Positions 11,930 to 25,100 of a stretch of 64,000 nucleotides of DNA are shown here, in pieces. Location of the stretch: the NCBI RefSeq assembly GCF_000203815.1, contig NW_004457735.1, positions 1,798,001 through 1,862,000 of the forward strand, read 5' to 3'. The position numbers were made by a program, and so were the translations under genes. The notes under the pieces are model-generated. The model was not told the origin of the DNA. It did no database searches and saw only the letters and a list, made by a program, of their open reading frames with translations. Within the stretch, counting starts at the first letter, position 1; the number at the start of each line of letters is the position of its first letter. This DNA comes from Cavenderia fasciculata (Eukaryota > Evosea > Eumycetozoa > Acytosteliales > Cavenderiaceae).

Positions 11930-13886
11930 TTAGGCATATTTAGAATGTAACCATAAACTATCATGAACTTGATTTCTATTGTTACCAACAAATTCAAAGT
12001 AGAGATCGGTCATATTGGCATAGAGACGAGTGTAACCGTATTGAGCAGAGGCACGGAAGATAGAGTAGGGTGGTTGGTCTTCGTGACCGGATCCATCTTT
12101 AATGTCGGAACCATCCCAGGTGGTTTGGTAAGTGTTACCGGCCATACCAATGACAATGTGGACGGGCGCATCATTGTCGGTTGGGGCACAGGTGAGGTTG
12201 TACATACCGCACATACGTTCGTAGGTGTGGACGTGGCCAGTGAGACAGAGGTTGACGTCATACTGGAGTAAAAGAGGTTCGTAGGTTTCTTGGAGGTTTT
12301 TGTACATGCCAACCTCTGATCCCTCCCATGAACTACCGTAAATGGGACGATGGCCGGTAAAGATGACCCATGGGGTGAGGGTACGGTTGACAGACTCGAG
12401 ATCCTGAACGATCCAGTTGTACTGGTCCGATCCGACGAGGAAGTCATGTTCAGCCGACATGATGACGAAATGGACGGTACCGTAGTTGTAGCTGTACCAG
12501 AGGTTACGTTGGGGGGTACCCTCGGCACCTTGCATGTGGTAACGCACGCTGTAGGGCACACCGCACTCGCCACCGCTGTCGCTGCCATAGTTGGACCATG
12601 AAGGTGCGAATGGCTGGCCGACATAGTCGTACTCGTGATTACCGATGGTTACTTGCCACGATGACATGCTAGCAACCTCTTCAATCATGTCGTGGTAATA
12701 GTCCCATACAAAGGCCTTGCCACGTGCATACGAGATATCACCGATATGGTGAATATTCCAAGGTGGTGGAATATTGCTGTCTTCAGAGATCTCCTTACCA
12801 ATCTTTTTAAAGAACGATGATTGTGCGGGTGGAGTAGTGACAGTGGTGTATATATTGGCAACAGTCTTGATCGATGGTGGTTGTGTCTCCAGATTACCAA
12901 TAAACTGTGTCTGCAAACCCAAATCACCAAACGCTACGATAAAGGCTTCTGTGCCAAGTTCTGGTGCTGACATAAAGTTGTAAGTGTTTGCCGACATTCC
13001 ACTACCCTTGCTACCAAACTGGTAGAAATACTGTGAAGCGGGGTTCAAGCCGGCCATGACGATATCGTGGATATAGCCGGGGTCACGGAAATAGTCAGTG
13101 TCGTTGGCAGGTGCTGCACACATTTGTGTGATCGAGTAGGTGACTGTTGTGCCATAGGCAACGTGGTCGAGGTTCGATGGGTCGGTACCATAGTATGCGA
13201 CGGGTGTATCATTAGTGCCCGACACAAACATCAGACGCATCTCACTAGTAATGTTGGTCAATGACAAGTATGCCTTGCTTGGTTCATTCAAATTCTCAAA
13301 TGTCACTTGATTGCTAGTTGCAACGGTAGTGAAATTAAGACCTTTAATCTTCATTGACCCAGTTGAATTTCCAGGTGTCCATACTCTAAATACATATTCT
13401 GAACGAACATTTACCAATGGTACACTTACACTTCCATATCCTTGTTTCCATGCTACACATCGAAACAAAAAAAAAAACAAAAAGGAGAAAGGAGAAAGGG
13501 TTAGCATATAGCATATTCTTTCTCTTTATGTTGTTGTTATTGTTACTTACAAGTAGCATTTGACATCATAAGGAAACCAATTGGAGTAAGTGGATTAGAC
13601 TCTGGTGGATAGTAGATAGCAATGATATCATACGGTGTTGGTGATGTCATACCAGTCCACTTTAATTCTACAAAATCACCTGTTGTTGAAAGTACAGCTA
13701 AATATAGGTTAGAGATAGAAAGAAGATAATTAGCCATCTTGTTTATTTGTTTGCGGGTATGTATGTATATATGTACATACTTGGAGATGCAGTAATTACA
13801 GCTTCGGAGTTTGGTGTTTGTGCTTGAGATACACCGACAATGACGATGGCTACAACAAGCAACAATTGTAATAGTACACTCTTCAT
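11930..13886 (-). CDS. secreted purple acid phosphatase (metallophosphoesterase)
   Basis: A binuclear-metal acid phosphatase, probably lysosomal or secreted. Exons are 13886-13781, 13697-13551 and 13452-11930, all joined in phase 1, giving 591 residues. The first exon encodes a signal peptide (MKSVLLQLLLVVAIVIVG). A fibronectin-like N-terminal domain is followed by the catalytic domain with the full ligand set: GDLG (Asp261), GDISYA (Asp323, Tyr326), GNHE (Asn356, His357), then FTGHRP and GHVHTYER near the C-terminus. The Tyr in GDISY is the residue whose charge-transfer band gives these enzymes their colour. The size fits high-molecular-weight plant-type PAPs. Exon 3 has a G+C-rich, C-ending codon style. 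Confidence 0.93.
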
Positions 13887-14026
13887 CTTATATGTGTCTA
13901 TCTATCTATACACTACTATATCTAGAGGTTGTACAAATAAATAATAATAGGACTAAGGAGGAAGGAATAAATAAATAAAAGACTTTAGGGCTAACTGTCA
14001 AAACTACTGACAGGGGCTGCGAAACG

Positions 14027-14176
14027 ATGAAAAAGATTCAAGTGGAGGGATATTTGGTCTTCAAACCCGAAAACGCACTGGGCAATTTCGCGCTCAAGAT
14101 TCCATCGGTCCCCAGTAATACCGTCGTCGTTAAACGAACAAAATTAATTCGTTTGGGAAATCACTCAACCTTGTAA
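14027..14176 (+). CDS. possible small ORF of 49 codons, function unknown
   Basis: A short frame in the spacer between the phosphatase and Maf starts. It begins MKKIQVEGYLVFKPEN and ends LGNHSTL before TAA. It stands out because the surrounding spacer is AT-rich, while this stretch has the C-ending codon style (GTC, CTC, AAC, TTC) of coding exons here. The frame is open upstream to 13979. A GTAACT at the 3' end might be a donor, but no in-phase continuation into the Maf exon exists. It could be a small protein, a gene remnant, or a fortuitous frame; I do not recognise it. Confidence 0.3.
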   Translation: MKKIQVEGYLVFKPENALGNFALKIPSVPSNTVVVKRTKLIRLGNHSTL

Positions 14177-14429
14177 CTTGAGTTTGAGCCGAGATCTAAA
14201 AGATGATGATGGTGATGATATTATTTAAAGAATAGATATATACTACTACTACTTCTACTACTATGACGAATAAAATGTAAAATACTGATGTGTGAATGAA
14301 ATATTTTAATATTAATATTTTAATATTGAGAAATGAACAGCACAGAGAGATGAAGTTGTCGGGTGTTGTTGTCAAGATTTATTTGCTTTGTTTTAGAGAA
14401 GAGATATACACTAGATAGATACGCGATCA

Positions 14430-15008
14430 ATGTCACAAGAACTTAAAATTATACTAGGATCAAGCTCAATATGGAGAAAGAAGGTGTTGAGTGATATGGG
14501 ATACACCTTTACAACAATGTCACCTGATATCGATGAGAAGGCAATTAGACACGCCGATGCAAAGACATTGACTCTTCTCATCTCTAGAGCAAAGGCTGAT
14601 GCTTTGGTTGACAAGGTCACCGAACCATCTCTACTCATTTGCTCGGATCAAGTCATCGTACACAATGGTGTGATTCGCGAGAAACCAGTCACTGCAGACG
14701 AGTGCAGAGAGTATTTGCGTAGCTACGAACACAGTCCTGCTGTGTGTGTCGTGTCAGTCGTTGTTGTCAACACACTCACTGGCAAGCGTGTTGAAGGCAC
14801 CGATATAGCCACTCAACACTTTAACAAGATTCCTGAACACGCCATCGAAGCACTCATTGCTCAAGGCGATGTTATGCACTGTGCAGGTGGGTTCACTGTC
14901 GAACATATGGAAGAATACACCAACCGTCTAGAAGGCGAGATTGAATGTGTAACTGGGTTACCAAAGACTTTAACTGTTAAACTTTTAGAGGAAGCAAAGA
15001 GAGTTTAA
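14430..15008 (+). CDS. Maf-family nucleoside triphosphate pyrophosphatase
   Basis: Maf proteins hydrolyse non-canonical or modified nucleoside triphosphates to monophosphates and pyrophosphate, acting as house-cleaning enzymes. This one is 192 residues, the usual single-domain length, with no intron. The phosphate-binding signature SSSxxR is at residues 11-16 (SSSIWR). A metal-binding acidic residue lies in ICSDQVI (Asp73), and the conserved Lys region (REKP) and GGF loop (CAGGFTVE) follow. The N-terminus IILGSSS is typical. No targeting peptide is seen, so it is probably cytosolic. It is transcribed away from the phosphatase gene, with a possible short ORF between the two starts. Confidence 0.9.
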   Translation: MSQELKIILGSSSIWRKKVLSDMGYTFTTMSPDIDEKAIRHADAKTLTLLISRAKADALVDKVTEPSLLICSDQVIVHNGVIREKPVTADECREYLRSYEHSPAVCVVSVVVVNTLTGKRVEGTDIATQHFNKIPEHAIEALIAQGDVMHCAGGFTVEHMEEYTNRLEGEIECVTGLPKTLTVKLLEEAKRV

Positions 15009-15182
15009 AACTTTAAATCAAACACCACAAACAAACAAACACGATAACGATAATGATGATATCAACCAAACAACAAACACAAACACCAACACCAACCAAC
15101 CAACCAACAAAACAAAACAAAACAAAACAATAGCAATCAAATTAATTTAACCAATCAAATCCAAATCAATTACCCAAAAATA

Positions 15183-15213
<31 letters not shown>

Positions 15214-18200
15214 GTTTAAATCTACCTTACTCACCACGACAATTCATGGTGGTGTAGAGCAAGAAGAAGTTTAGACCATCATTTCCTCTTTCTCTCTTTT
15301 CTGTGGATCAGATCAAAACAACCCTCATCCAGCAACTTTGTACCTTGTGAATGATTCGAAATAGGCTGACTCTCCACATCCACAACCAACAACAACAGCG
15401 TTGCAATAAAATGATCGATACCAATCCAAACCAAACCACGCTACCCACCACCCCCATCACCTCACACCTTCCTCTTCCTCATCTGTCTCTCTTTAAAAAT
15501 CATAATCATTTTAAAATTATTTATCCTTGGCATTCTACCAATGAGCGAAATTCAAACTGTTCAATGATTTGATGCCATCCCATCCTTAGATGTTTACGTA
15601 ATTGAAATAATCTGTGTATGTTGAAACAAAGAAGAAAAAGAGAGAGAGAAATAGAGAGATGGAAAGGGGCAGGTGGGTTATACCATTTGGCCAGCTGTTA
15701 TTTTCCCATAATCCCCATTGCTTTTAGTTTGGAGGGTCGATGATGATGATTCTCAACCCAATGCAATATTACCATATTTGGTGATCATGTCTATTTGGCA
15801 ATATCCCATTTTAACAAGAAAGGAAACTAAACCAAAATAAGAAATTGAACTCTTTTATCCTTTTTAAAAGAAAAACACATCGCACTGACATCAACATCAA
15901 CAACAACCCACACTCACACAGACACAACGATACATACTTGTGTGTGTGAGTGATCACTAAATTGTTAGTCAAGGATCTATAAAATGGATGACGCTACTTT
16001 TTAAACCTCTTACCTCTACGGCAATGGGGCCGTCTCGAACCTTTTAGGACTTATGTACACCCTAACCCACAAATCTCCAACATACTTGGAGGAGAGTGGG
16101 GAGATTTTTGTCAAAAAAGTCAATGAATGCCCCTTACCTTACCTTACCTTGCACACCCCTTTAAAACCATATTTCTCGCACGTACACTCATTCATCCTAT
16201 CATTCGACTTTTGGTCAACAGATTCTAGCTTTAGTGTAATCGATATGATCAGATCTCACAAAACTAATCTACAAGTTGTCACCATCCCCAACCAACCTAT
16301 CCAACAACACTTTCTTTAAGATTGTTGTTGTTGTTTTCAGTGTCCAACCAATCAAACACACAACATCTATTCAACCACAACTACAGTAAACTAGTATTTA
16401 ACAGAAATACAAGAAAGATCTCCCCCTCTTCTTATTCTCCTCCTCCCCTCCTCCCTCCTCCCTCCTCCCTCCCTCCCCTCTTCTCATTCTTTCAATCCGT
16501 CTTTGACCAAACCCATCCATCCTTATCTACCAAACCAACTATGAATGTTCAGAAATAACTACTACATACACTACCTACTACTACTTTATATACAATATAT
16601 CCATTAAATCAATAATCTGTAGTTTCTAGAGAGAGAAAGAAAGAGATCAGAATACAGACAGACAGACAGATAGATAGATTCATTCGTTTACTTATTCAAA
16701 AAGGTGAATATCAAGCAAGCAAGCAATCGATTGATCAATCAATCAATTACATTATATTAGCATTTGTCTGCGAATAGATTGAACAACAACAGTACATCAC
16801 CATCACTCGACAAGATTGGTTTCCTTTCTTGGCACTAGTTTGTTTAGTTTCAATCAATTTACTACCATATATCTGATCAGATTTCATCGATCAACTCGGT
16901 TTAGTTATTATATATATATATCTCTCTCTCTGACCAATCAATCGGATGGATCGTTGTTTGTTTCATCATTATCGATATTTATCAATACATTATTATTATT
17001 ACCACACACAACCACAAATGAAAATGAATATGAAAAAAGAGATAATGCACAACCATCTTAACACACACACACACGCACATACACATTCATATCAAAGATG
17101 GATGGGTGGATGGTAGATGGATATTGTTTTGATACTAACCACTACCACCATCAAGATGATGAAGAACAAAAGAAGAAGAAGAAGAAGAAGAAGAAGAAGA
17201 ATTTAATTTCCCTGCACTTGTTTTATTTGTTAAAATCTCCCATTGTTGTTACTACCATTACTACCATACTACTACTGCTTACTACTATTCTTGCGAACTA
17301 CCATCCAACAAAAACACACAACACATCCCTAATCTTTTTTGATTTGTCAGAAAGTGTTTTTGGGAGATCATCATCATCGTCGTCAGCACCCAGCAACCAG
17401 TGACTCCACACACAACCAAGCAACATTATATATATAAACAACATCAAAACCACAAGAATAGAACGCCACCAACAAAATATCATCATCATTTTAAAAAAAT
17501 AATTTCCCGTTTTTTTGGTTGTTTGGTTATAAATAGATAAACCGACCAATTAAGGGAGTATCCCAAAAGAAGAGAGAGCGAAAGAATTGACAATCAATTT
17601 CTAGATAACTCGAGTGATCAATCTAAAAAAAGTAAAATGTATATAAAAGTAACAACAACAACTAATAACCAATAATGAATAATGATTGAAACCAATCAAT
17701 CCCCATCGACACACAAAACAACATAATATTATTATTATTATTAGGGTGGTGTGTATGTAAATAGAAAAGGCAAGCCTCGGTGTAAAGGGGTTCCGAGCCA
17801 CCAATCTTTTTTGCCCATTTCATCATCATGACCAATCAAAATCAGTTTGGGACACTCAATCAATCAATCAAATTGATACAGAATCTCTTGTTTTCTTTTC
17901 TTCTTGCACAGGTGGTATTGTTTCAGCTGCTTGCAACGATCATCCATCTTGCGATTTTACCTTTTATCGTCGCTTGCTTTTTTTAAACAGCTCCTCTTTT
18001 TTGTTCTGTTCTCAACACCCAATACGCGCATTTCGCTAGCCAACCATTTATTCAGCGATCTTCGAGTTGAGCCCAAACCAATCCACTTTTTTTTTTGGGA
18101 TGTACAACAACAACAAAGGCTCATCCTACATATCATTTTGATTGTTCAAAACTGTTTTACGAGGGGTCATGATTGGGCAAACAACTTACCGTGGTGTGGA

Positions 18201-18964
18201 TTCCCGCTATCTTTGCTGATGACATTCAAAATAAAGAATCCTTGCCCTACCCCATGCATCTCATTGTTGTGCCACCGCGCCCCCCAATAAATATTGTGAA
18301 AAATTGAATCTTGTTTGTTCAAACGAACAGGTTTACAAAGAACATCCCCTCATGCGATAGTTATCGGGTTATATGATTGGACAGCACTATTGTTTCTTGT
18401 TTCTTGTTCCTCACTCCTTTGCAGGAGGCATGCCGTCATCATCATCTATGTTGCATTCTATTGATTGGTACCACCAGTCGAGTAATAACTAACTTGAAAC
18501 TTTTTCTTTTTTATAGAATCATCATTATATTTAACTCCGAGTATCCCCTCCTCTCTTCCTCCCTTCTCTTCCTCCCTCCTCTTTCTCCTCTCTGTAGTTT
18601 GTGTGTGTGTGTGTGCGCGTGTGTGGATGTTACAGGTGGCTAGTGATAGTTAGCAAAAACTTGGGAATCTACAACCCTCTGCCTGACCATCCATAAGTCC
18701 GACCGTCTAAACCACAGAGATTTTTTTTTCGATATCCGGATCCACCCTTGATCTCCCCATGACCGCACCGGTTACAAGACAACAAACCCAATATACCTAA
18801 ACTACTACTACTACTGCAGTGCAACACTACCATTACAAATACAGAACAATACATATACGCACAAACGAACCATTGTGTGTGTTTGTTGTGTGTGTGTTAA
18901 GACGACATCATAATCAAAAGCCCTTGGTTGGTTAACGACAACAACAACAAGATAATATAATATA
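15009..18964. other. 4 kb non-coding region upstream of the WRKY gene
   Basis: No protein gene or tRNA is supported here. It contains pyrimidine-rich runs (16428-16482, 17161-17201, 18543-18590), CA/GT and GATA/GACA simple repeats, and a (TAT)n run near 15183. A TTTTCCCATAA string near 15705 resembles the upstream element of dictyostelid small RNA genes, but no RNA could be delimited downstream. Its length is unusual for this gene-dense genome and its position suggests an extended regulatory region and 5' leader for the WRKY factor (inference). Confidence 0.5.
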
Positions 18965-19139
18965 ATGGGAAATGTTCAGTCTTCATCAACAGATGGCCAA
19001 TCCCTAACACCATCAGGTGATGACAATCAGAATCAAAATCAAAATCATAACCAGAATAATAATAATAATAATAATAATAATCAAAGAGATAACTCCAGAT
19101 ATAATTCAGACATTAATAATAATAATAATAATATAGATC

Positions 19140-19195
<56 letters not shown>

Positions 19196-22012
19196 ACGAG
19201 TACAACATCAACTACTAGTACAAAATCCAAAACATCGCCATCACCGCCAAATCCAGATAGTTCCGACAAGCCAACATTATCAACATTGTCACATGAAAAG
19301 TTGAAAAGACTTTTTTTGGAGACAGAGGCAACAGACAGCAGTAAAACAAACGACGGGTCAATCGTTTTTTTTCACAAGGTCGCCAATCAATCCATGTCAC
19401 CGGACAAACAAAGCAACCACAAGTTGTTTTCCTCGAGTAGTACTTCAAGCACGAGCCTAAGTTTTCAATTTTCCAATGAATTTAAAAGGAAATCCAACTC
19501 TTCCAGCCACAATGACCTTGAATCGCTCATGTACCAGTCTGGGAGATCGCCGTCCATGCCGAGTAGCTTTCAAATGTCACCAGGATCGTCGTCGTCGTCG
19601 TCTGCCCTCAAAAACAAGACACTTGCAGAGTACTATATGGAAAACGATTCTTTCTCTGACGATGAGTTTGATAGTGACGGGGAATTCATTGACGACGATG
19701 AAGACGATGACGACGATGACGATTATGAAGGACCGGTCGATTCATACAAGTACAACCAGGCCAACAACAACCATCACCACCATGGCAGTAGTCTCAAAGA
19801 TTTGCTATCCGACCAAGACGATGATGACCTAGACTCTAACAACATTAATAATATCAAGAAACAAAGAGCCGATGACAACAACGGTCATAAAGGCATCCAC
19901 CATCTACAATATCATCATCCACATCCTTCTTCTCCTCTTCCTCCTCCTGGATCACCCTCCTCACATTACCTATCATATGATATACCACATTCACCTCAAC
20001 AACAACACCATAATCACACTCATCATCCTCACCACCAAAACAAACAACATCATCACCTCAACCATCACTTCTTTGGGATGGAACTTGACAATAATGTCAC
20101 CTCTAATCATATATCCCGATCACCTTCTTCACCACTCGAGACATTTGGTCAACCACAACAGCATCATATTCAAAACCACCATATTTCAAAACCCACGCCT
20201 ATTCAACCAAAATTCGATCCATCATCTTCCAACAATCATTCACCATTTAGTTCTCCAAGTCACCGATCCTCTCCCATCACTACATTAATCGCGACCTCTT
20301 CTTCTAACTCTTCAAAACCACCGCAACAACAACAACAATCACTCAAACAATCCACTTCACCAATCCCAACCACCACCACATCACCTACCATTAGTCGGAT
20401 TTCGACGACTAATTCGGCACCATCTCCCTCATCTTTTCCACTATTTATTCGACCAAACCAAAATCCAAATGGTAAAGGACCTTCCATTTCATCTATTATT
20501 TCAAATAATAATAATAATAATAATAATAGCAATAATAATAACAACCCTTCATCCTCTTCCACCTCCTCAACAACTATACCTCAACCTCAACCATTACAAT
20601 TATCTTTAAATATTACAAATTACCAATATCCAAATAATAATAGTAATAATAATAATAATAATTTAAATACACAGAATAATAATAATAATAATAACAATAA
20701 TAATAACACCTCAAATAATAACTCCTCTAATAATAATAATAATAATAATAACAACTCTAGTCCAAGACAACCTTCTCAACCAACAATTTCAACAACAACA
20801 ACATCAACGACAACAACTAATTCAAATGGTAAAAGATTAAACACTCCATTGATTATTGCTGCCGATGGATACCAATGGAGAAAATATGGACAAAAAAATG
20901 TCAAAGGTACACAATTTCCAAGATCATATTACAAGTGTACTGTCCCTGGATGTACTGTTAAAAAACAAGTTGAAAAGTTATCTGAAACCGATGAAACAAA
21001 GAATAGAGTCGTTTACAAGGGTACGCATAATCATGATTCACCGCAAACCACCCGAGTCAATGCAACAGATCAAACTTCATTCAGAAATAGTGTCTTGTCA
21101 TATGAATCTTACAAAACCACCACCACTACAATCCTCACCTATCCAAATGAAAATGTAGATCAACCACCACAACAACAAGAAGAACAGCAACAACAACAAG
21201 AGGAAGAACCAATGCACCAAAAGCAAGAAAATGTTGATCATGATGTATATGACCATGATCAACATCAAAATGTACATAAAGAAGAAGCCAGAGACGCAAA
21301 TCTATCCTCCATTATAAACAATGATAGCCAACCATCATCTCCACAACAACAACAACAACATCACCATCATTATCACCATCAACAAGAGCACCAAGAACAC
21401 CACCACCAAGAACAACAACACCACCAGGAGCAACACCAAGAACAACAACAACACCATCACCATCATCAGGATATTGTTGTGAATGATAATGAATCTATTC
21501 CCGACCAAGAAGAACAACAATCTACCCATCATGATGATCATTCAACTTCCTTGGTTGCAGTCACAGATCAAGAAAATACAACCAGTTATCCAATTCCAAC
21601 CACTTCTACAAATATTGTTTTATATAATAATAATAACAACAATAATAACTCCTCAGCTAATAATAATAGTAATAATAATAATAACAACTCCTCAGCTAAT
21701 AATAATAATAATAATAGTAATTCAGTTCAAATTCAAATACCAAAATTAGTTATTGAAACCAATCAAACTTCAATTGATCACTTGGACGATGGGTTTAATT
21801 GGAGAAAATATGGACAAAAAGCAGTAAAAGGTACACATTTCCCAAAAAGTTATTTTAAATGTGCAGAACCAGGATGCTCTGTAAAGAAACAAGTTTTGCA
21901 GCAAAGTGAAAATAGTTTTCTTAGTACCTACAATGGAAATCATAACCATGACCCTCCATCTACTGAAAATGATTCTGTTCGAAAGAGAAAGCGTCAACAA
22001 CAGCATCAATAA
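18965..22012 (+). CDS. wrky1: two-domain WRKY transcription factor
   Basis: A zinc-dependent DNA-binding protein of 1015 residues in one exon. WRKY domains bind W-box DNA in plants; non-plant members such as the dictyostelid one are few. Domain 1 has WRKYGQKNVKG at residues 638-648 and Cys ligands in KCTVPGCTV with THNHD. Domain 2 has WRKYGQKAVKG at residues 946-956, Cys ligands in KCAEPGCSV and NHNHD, and a basic tail (VRKRKR). Both have the C-x4-C...H-x-H zinc pattern. The rest is low complexity: Asn runs, His/Gln-rich blocks, Ser tracts and an acidic patch (DDDEDDDDDDDYE) that might activate transcription. The N-terminus MGNVQSSS fits the N-myristoylation consensus, which is odd for a nuclear factor. 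It is preceded by a 4 kb non-coding stretch. Confidence 0.95.
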
Positions 22013-22104
22013 ATAGTAAACTGTATACAAAATGTTTGGAAAGACAAAAAAAAAAAAGAATAAAGTTGATTGATTACCAAACAAACAAATTTATTGGTTT
22101 TTTT

Positions 22105-25100
22105 CTAATCTCTAATTCTAAAACGGATTGTTGGAATTTCGATATCATTGGCTTCCAAATCTAGTGTTTCACATGATACATCAACATTGACATAGTCGGA
22201 ATCTATTGGAAAAGGTTTACCGTACAATGTAGTCAATTTCATTGGTAATCTTTCAAGTTTTCTCTTTTCTGGTATGAACTGAGCATAAAGCAAAGTGATA
22301 TTAAAAGATACCATTAATACATTGACACGATATTTCTTGTAGATAAAATCCAGTAGTTGTTGTAGAGTCATTAAAGGTTGATTGATTTCAATGAATGACC
22401 AACAAGATACTGTTTTGCTTGCATCATAAAAAGTTTGAACGGGTAAATCATAACTTATAATATCATTGTGTGCAAAGTTATAGAACCTAAAAAAAAAAGG
22501 TGATAATTGATTAGTATGATAACATTTACAGACTATTGATATTATTACTTACCTATTCTTTAATAATAGACATGATGGAGTTTTAATTGATTCCAAGAAT
22601 GAAATGGCCGTCAATGAACCACAAATGACATTGGTTCCTATGAGGGATTGAGGTGCATCACAAACTCTTTTTTCATACTGATAGGTGTTGTTGTCATATT
22701 GCTCGTTTGGATCAAGATTCAACAATTCAAGTTTTAAATCTTTGATAATGTTGGCCAATCGGAGGGCATGACCATTTCTCGGGTTGATAGAGAGTTTGAT
22801 AAACTTTATGGCGTTTTTTACCAACTCGAATGGTAGAGGTTCATTAGCAGGGGCAGTAACAAGGTCGTATGAAACACCACCGTCGGTATCAGACTGATTA
22901 CCTTGTTGTTGTTGTTGTTGTTGTTGGAGGTAGAGTCTAATAGATTCAAACGATCTGTCTGGCCCTATTTCATCACTATGATTGACATTAAAAATATGAG
23001 CCCTCATATGTGATGCGTGAAAGACAAACTCTACATGTTGTTTGTTGTCTGGATTAAACTCGATTGGTGTGGGATACCTAAGGGGACACGACCAAAAATA
23101 TGATACTCGGTGAGTGTTGACTTGATCTTTTGGAAAGCTATCCAAAGTTGATCTGATTTCATTATAGAATTTGTATTTAAACTTTTGTACTGCCCAATTT
23201 ACGCATTGACGGAATGTTTTTTGATAAATAACAACCATTGTTCTATAATTTGGTAAATTATTCTAAATATAAATATGATTACAAAATGTCAATATCGAGT
23301 CTATGATTTTCTTTCTTTCTTTTTTTTGTCTCTTACTTTTTCTTTTAGGCAAGTGTTATAATTTACAATATCATCATGAAACAGTGATCTATAGATTGAT
23401 GAACAATGGTGAGCAATACAAGAGACGGATAATGAATGATAGTTGTGACAGGAATGGTTTGCCCTTCTACATGTTGCCAATTCATAGGCACTATAGTGGG
23501 GAACGGTAACGAGATTGTGAGAACCAGAAGTAGAGGATCCACAATCGATAAACACAGTGTCACAATGTTTTTCGAGGGAACTACTAAATTCTTGTAGTCT
23601 TTCTGTCGATGTTGTCACAAGATAGTCTATTCCTTCAAACAACTTTTTGGGAATATATGGTTGTTTGGGTTTGGCAATGACATTTTGGTTGTGCCAAAAG
23701 ATATTGGCCATGTCTGGAGACAACCTAGTACGAAAGATGTCAGATATGGTGGCAGCAAGTGGTGATCCGATATTTACATGGTCTTGTTCCTTGCCAAGTA
23801 GATAGTATTTTGTGATGTTTGATTTTTGGACACGACCCTTGTCAATTATGTGAATACTACCTTCGGGTCCTTGTCCAACACCCAAGAGCAGAAGATTTTT
23901 TAAAGTCTCGGATGCATTACCATGTATTCCCAAGATGGCTACTGCCAAAGATCTTAAATATTGGAATCCACTCCATCCAACCAATGAAACTAAATCTGAA
24001 AATCCTCTTAAACTAGCTATTTCTTCAATTGGAGGTGGTGAGGATAAAACTAACTGGTTATTTGATATGTTGTAGGGTTGTAATAGTGAGGACTGATCAA
24101 CATAAAGAAACTGGTTGATTGGAATGAACAGTCCTGTGGTAGCTTTGATAATCTCTTGAGATGCCAATCCTCCAATCAAAGATTCTATTGGAACTAATCT
24201 ATATGTATTTACAAATGACAGCTTTCTAACAGTGTCTAATAGATTTGTTTTTAAAATATCCAAATACTTTTCATCACTACTCGTCGTCTGTGATGAGAGA
24301 ATCGATGGATATCTTTCAATAAAAGATAAACAAATGGTAACCATATCATTTGAATCTTGTAAATCCCATTGTCCAGGGTATCGACCATACATCTTGGTGT
24401 ATTCCTCCAACACTCTAAATGATAAATGAGTTATCAACCCATCTCCACTATAATCAACCATATTTAAAAGTTTTAAATTTTCATTATTATTGCCTGATTC
24501 AATTTCCTTATCAATTTGATAAAGTGATTTCTAAAATTAAATTAAAAATAAAAAACAATCATTTAGTATTCAATTATTTGAAGTATCCACTTATTGTTTA
24601 ATATTTAATATTTACACTAGTAATAGAAGTACCAGGATTATAGATTCTAAAAAAACCAAAATTTAATGGATCATATTGACCGGCAGTGATATCAATATTG
24701 AGAGTTATGAATTCATTCTTGCAATGGTCAACCTGAAATACTTGGTCGTGGAGAAACTCTAGGCCTTTCATATTATAAAACTTGAGATAGGTTCCTTTAT
24801 CAACGGTGGCATCTCTTTCGACGAGATAGTTGTAAAACTCAAACTGTGCTTTTGGAGGATCGATTTCGAGTTGAGTGACCGATGCAATGTGAAATGTACA
24901 AGGGTCAAGTGCATTGTCCTTGTAGACTAGATAAGGTTTCTCAACACTACCAAAATCACTAAACACTCTACCATAGACACCCTTTGAATCGGCAACAATA
25001 CACGGTATCCCAAGAGAATGATATTTTGTATCAATCCTCTTTTGTATGTCAATTGTTTGATTAATAATAACCACACAACTATAATTATCTTGATCGTCCA

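Noticed and set aside
15700-15790. Small nuclear or class I RNA gene after a TTTTCCCATAA element
   Set aside because: The element differs from the usual A-rich form, and no conserved RNA start, box C/D pair or end was found.
16030-16062. tRNA B-box-like GGTTCGAGAC on the minus strand
   Set aside because: The flanking bases do not form a T-stem and no A box or acceptor stem is present.
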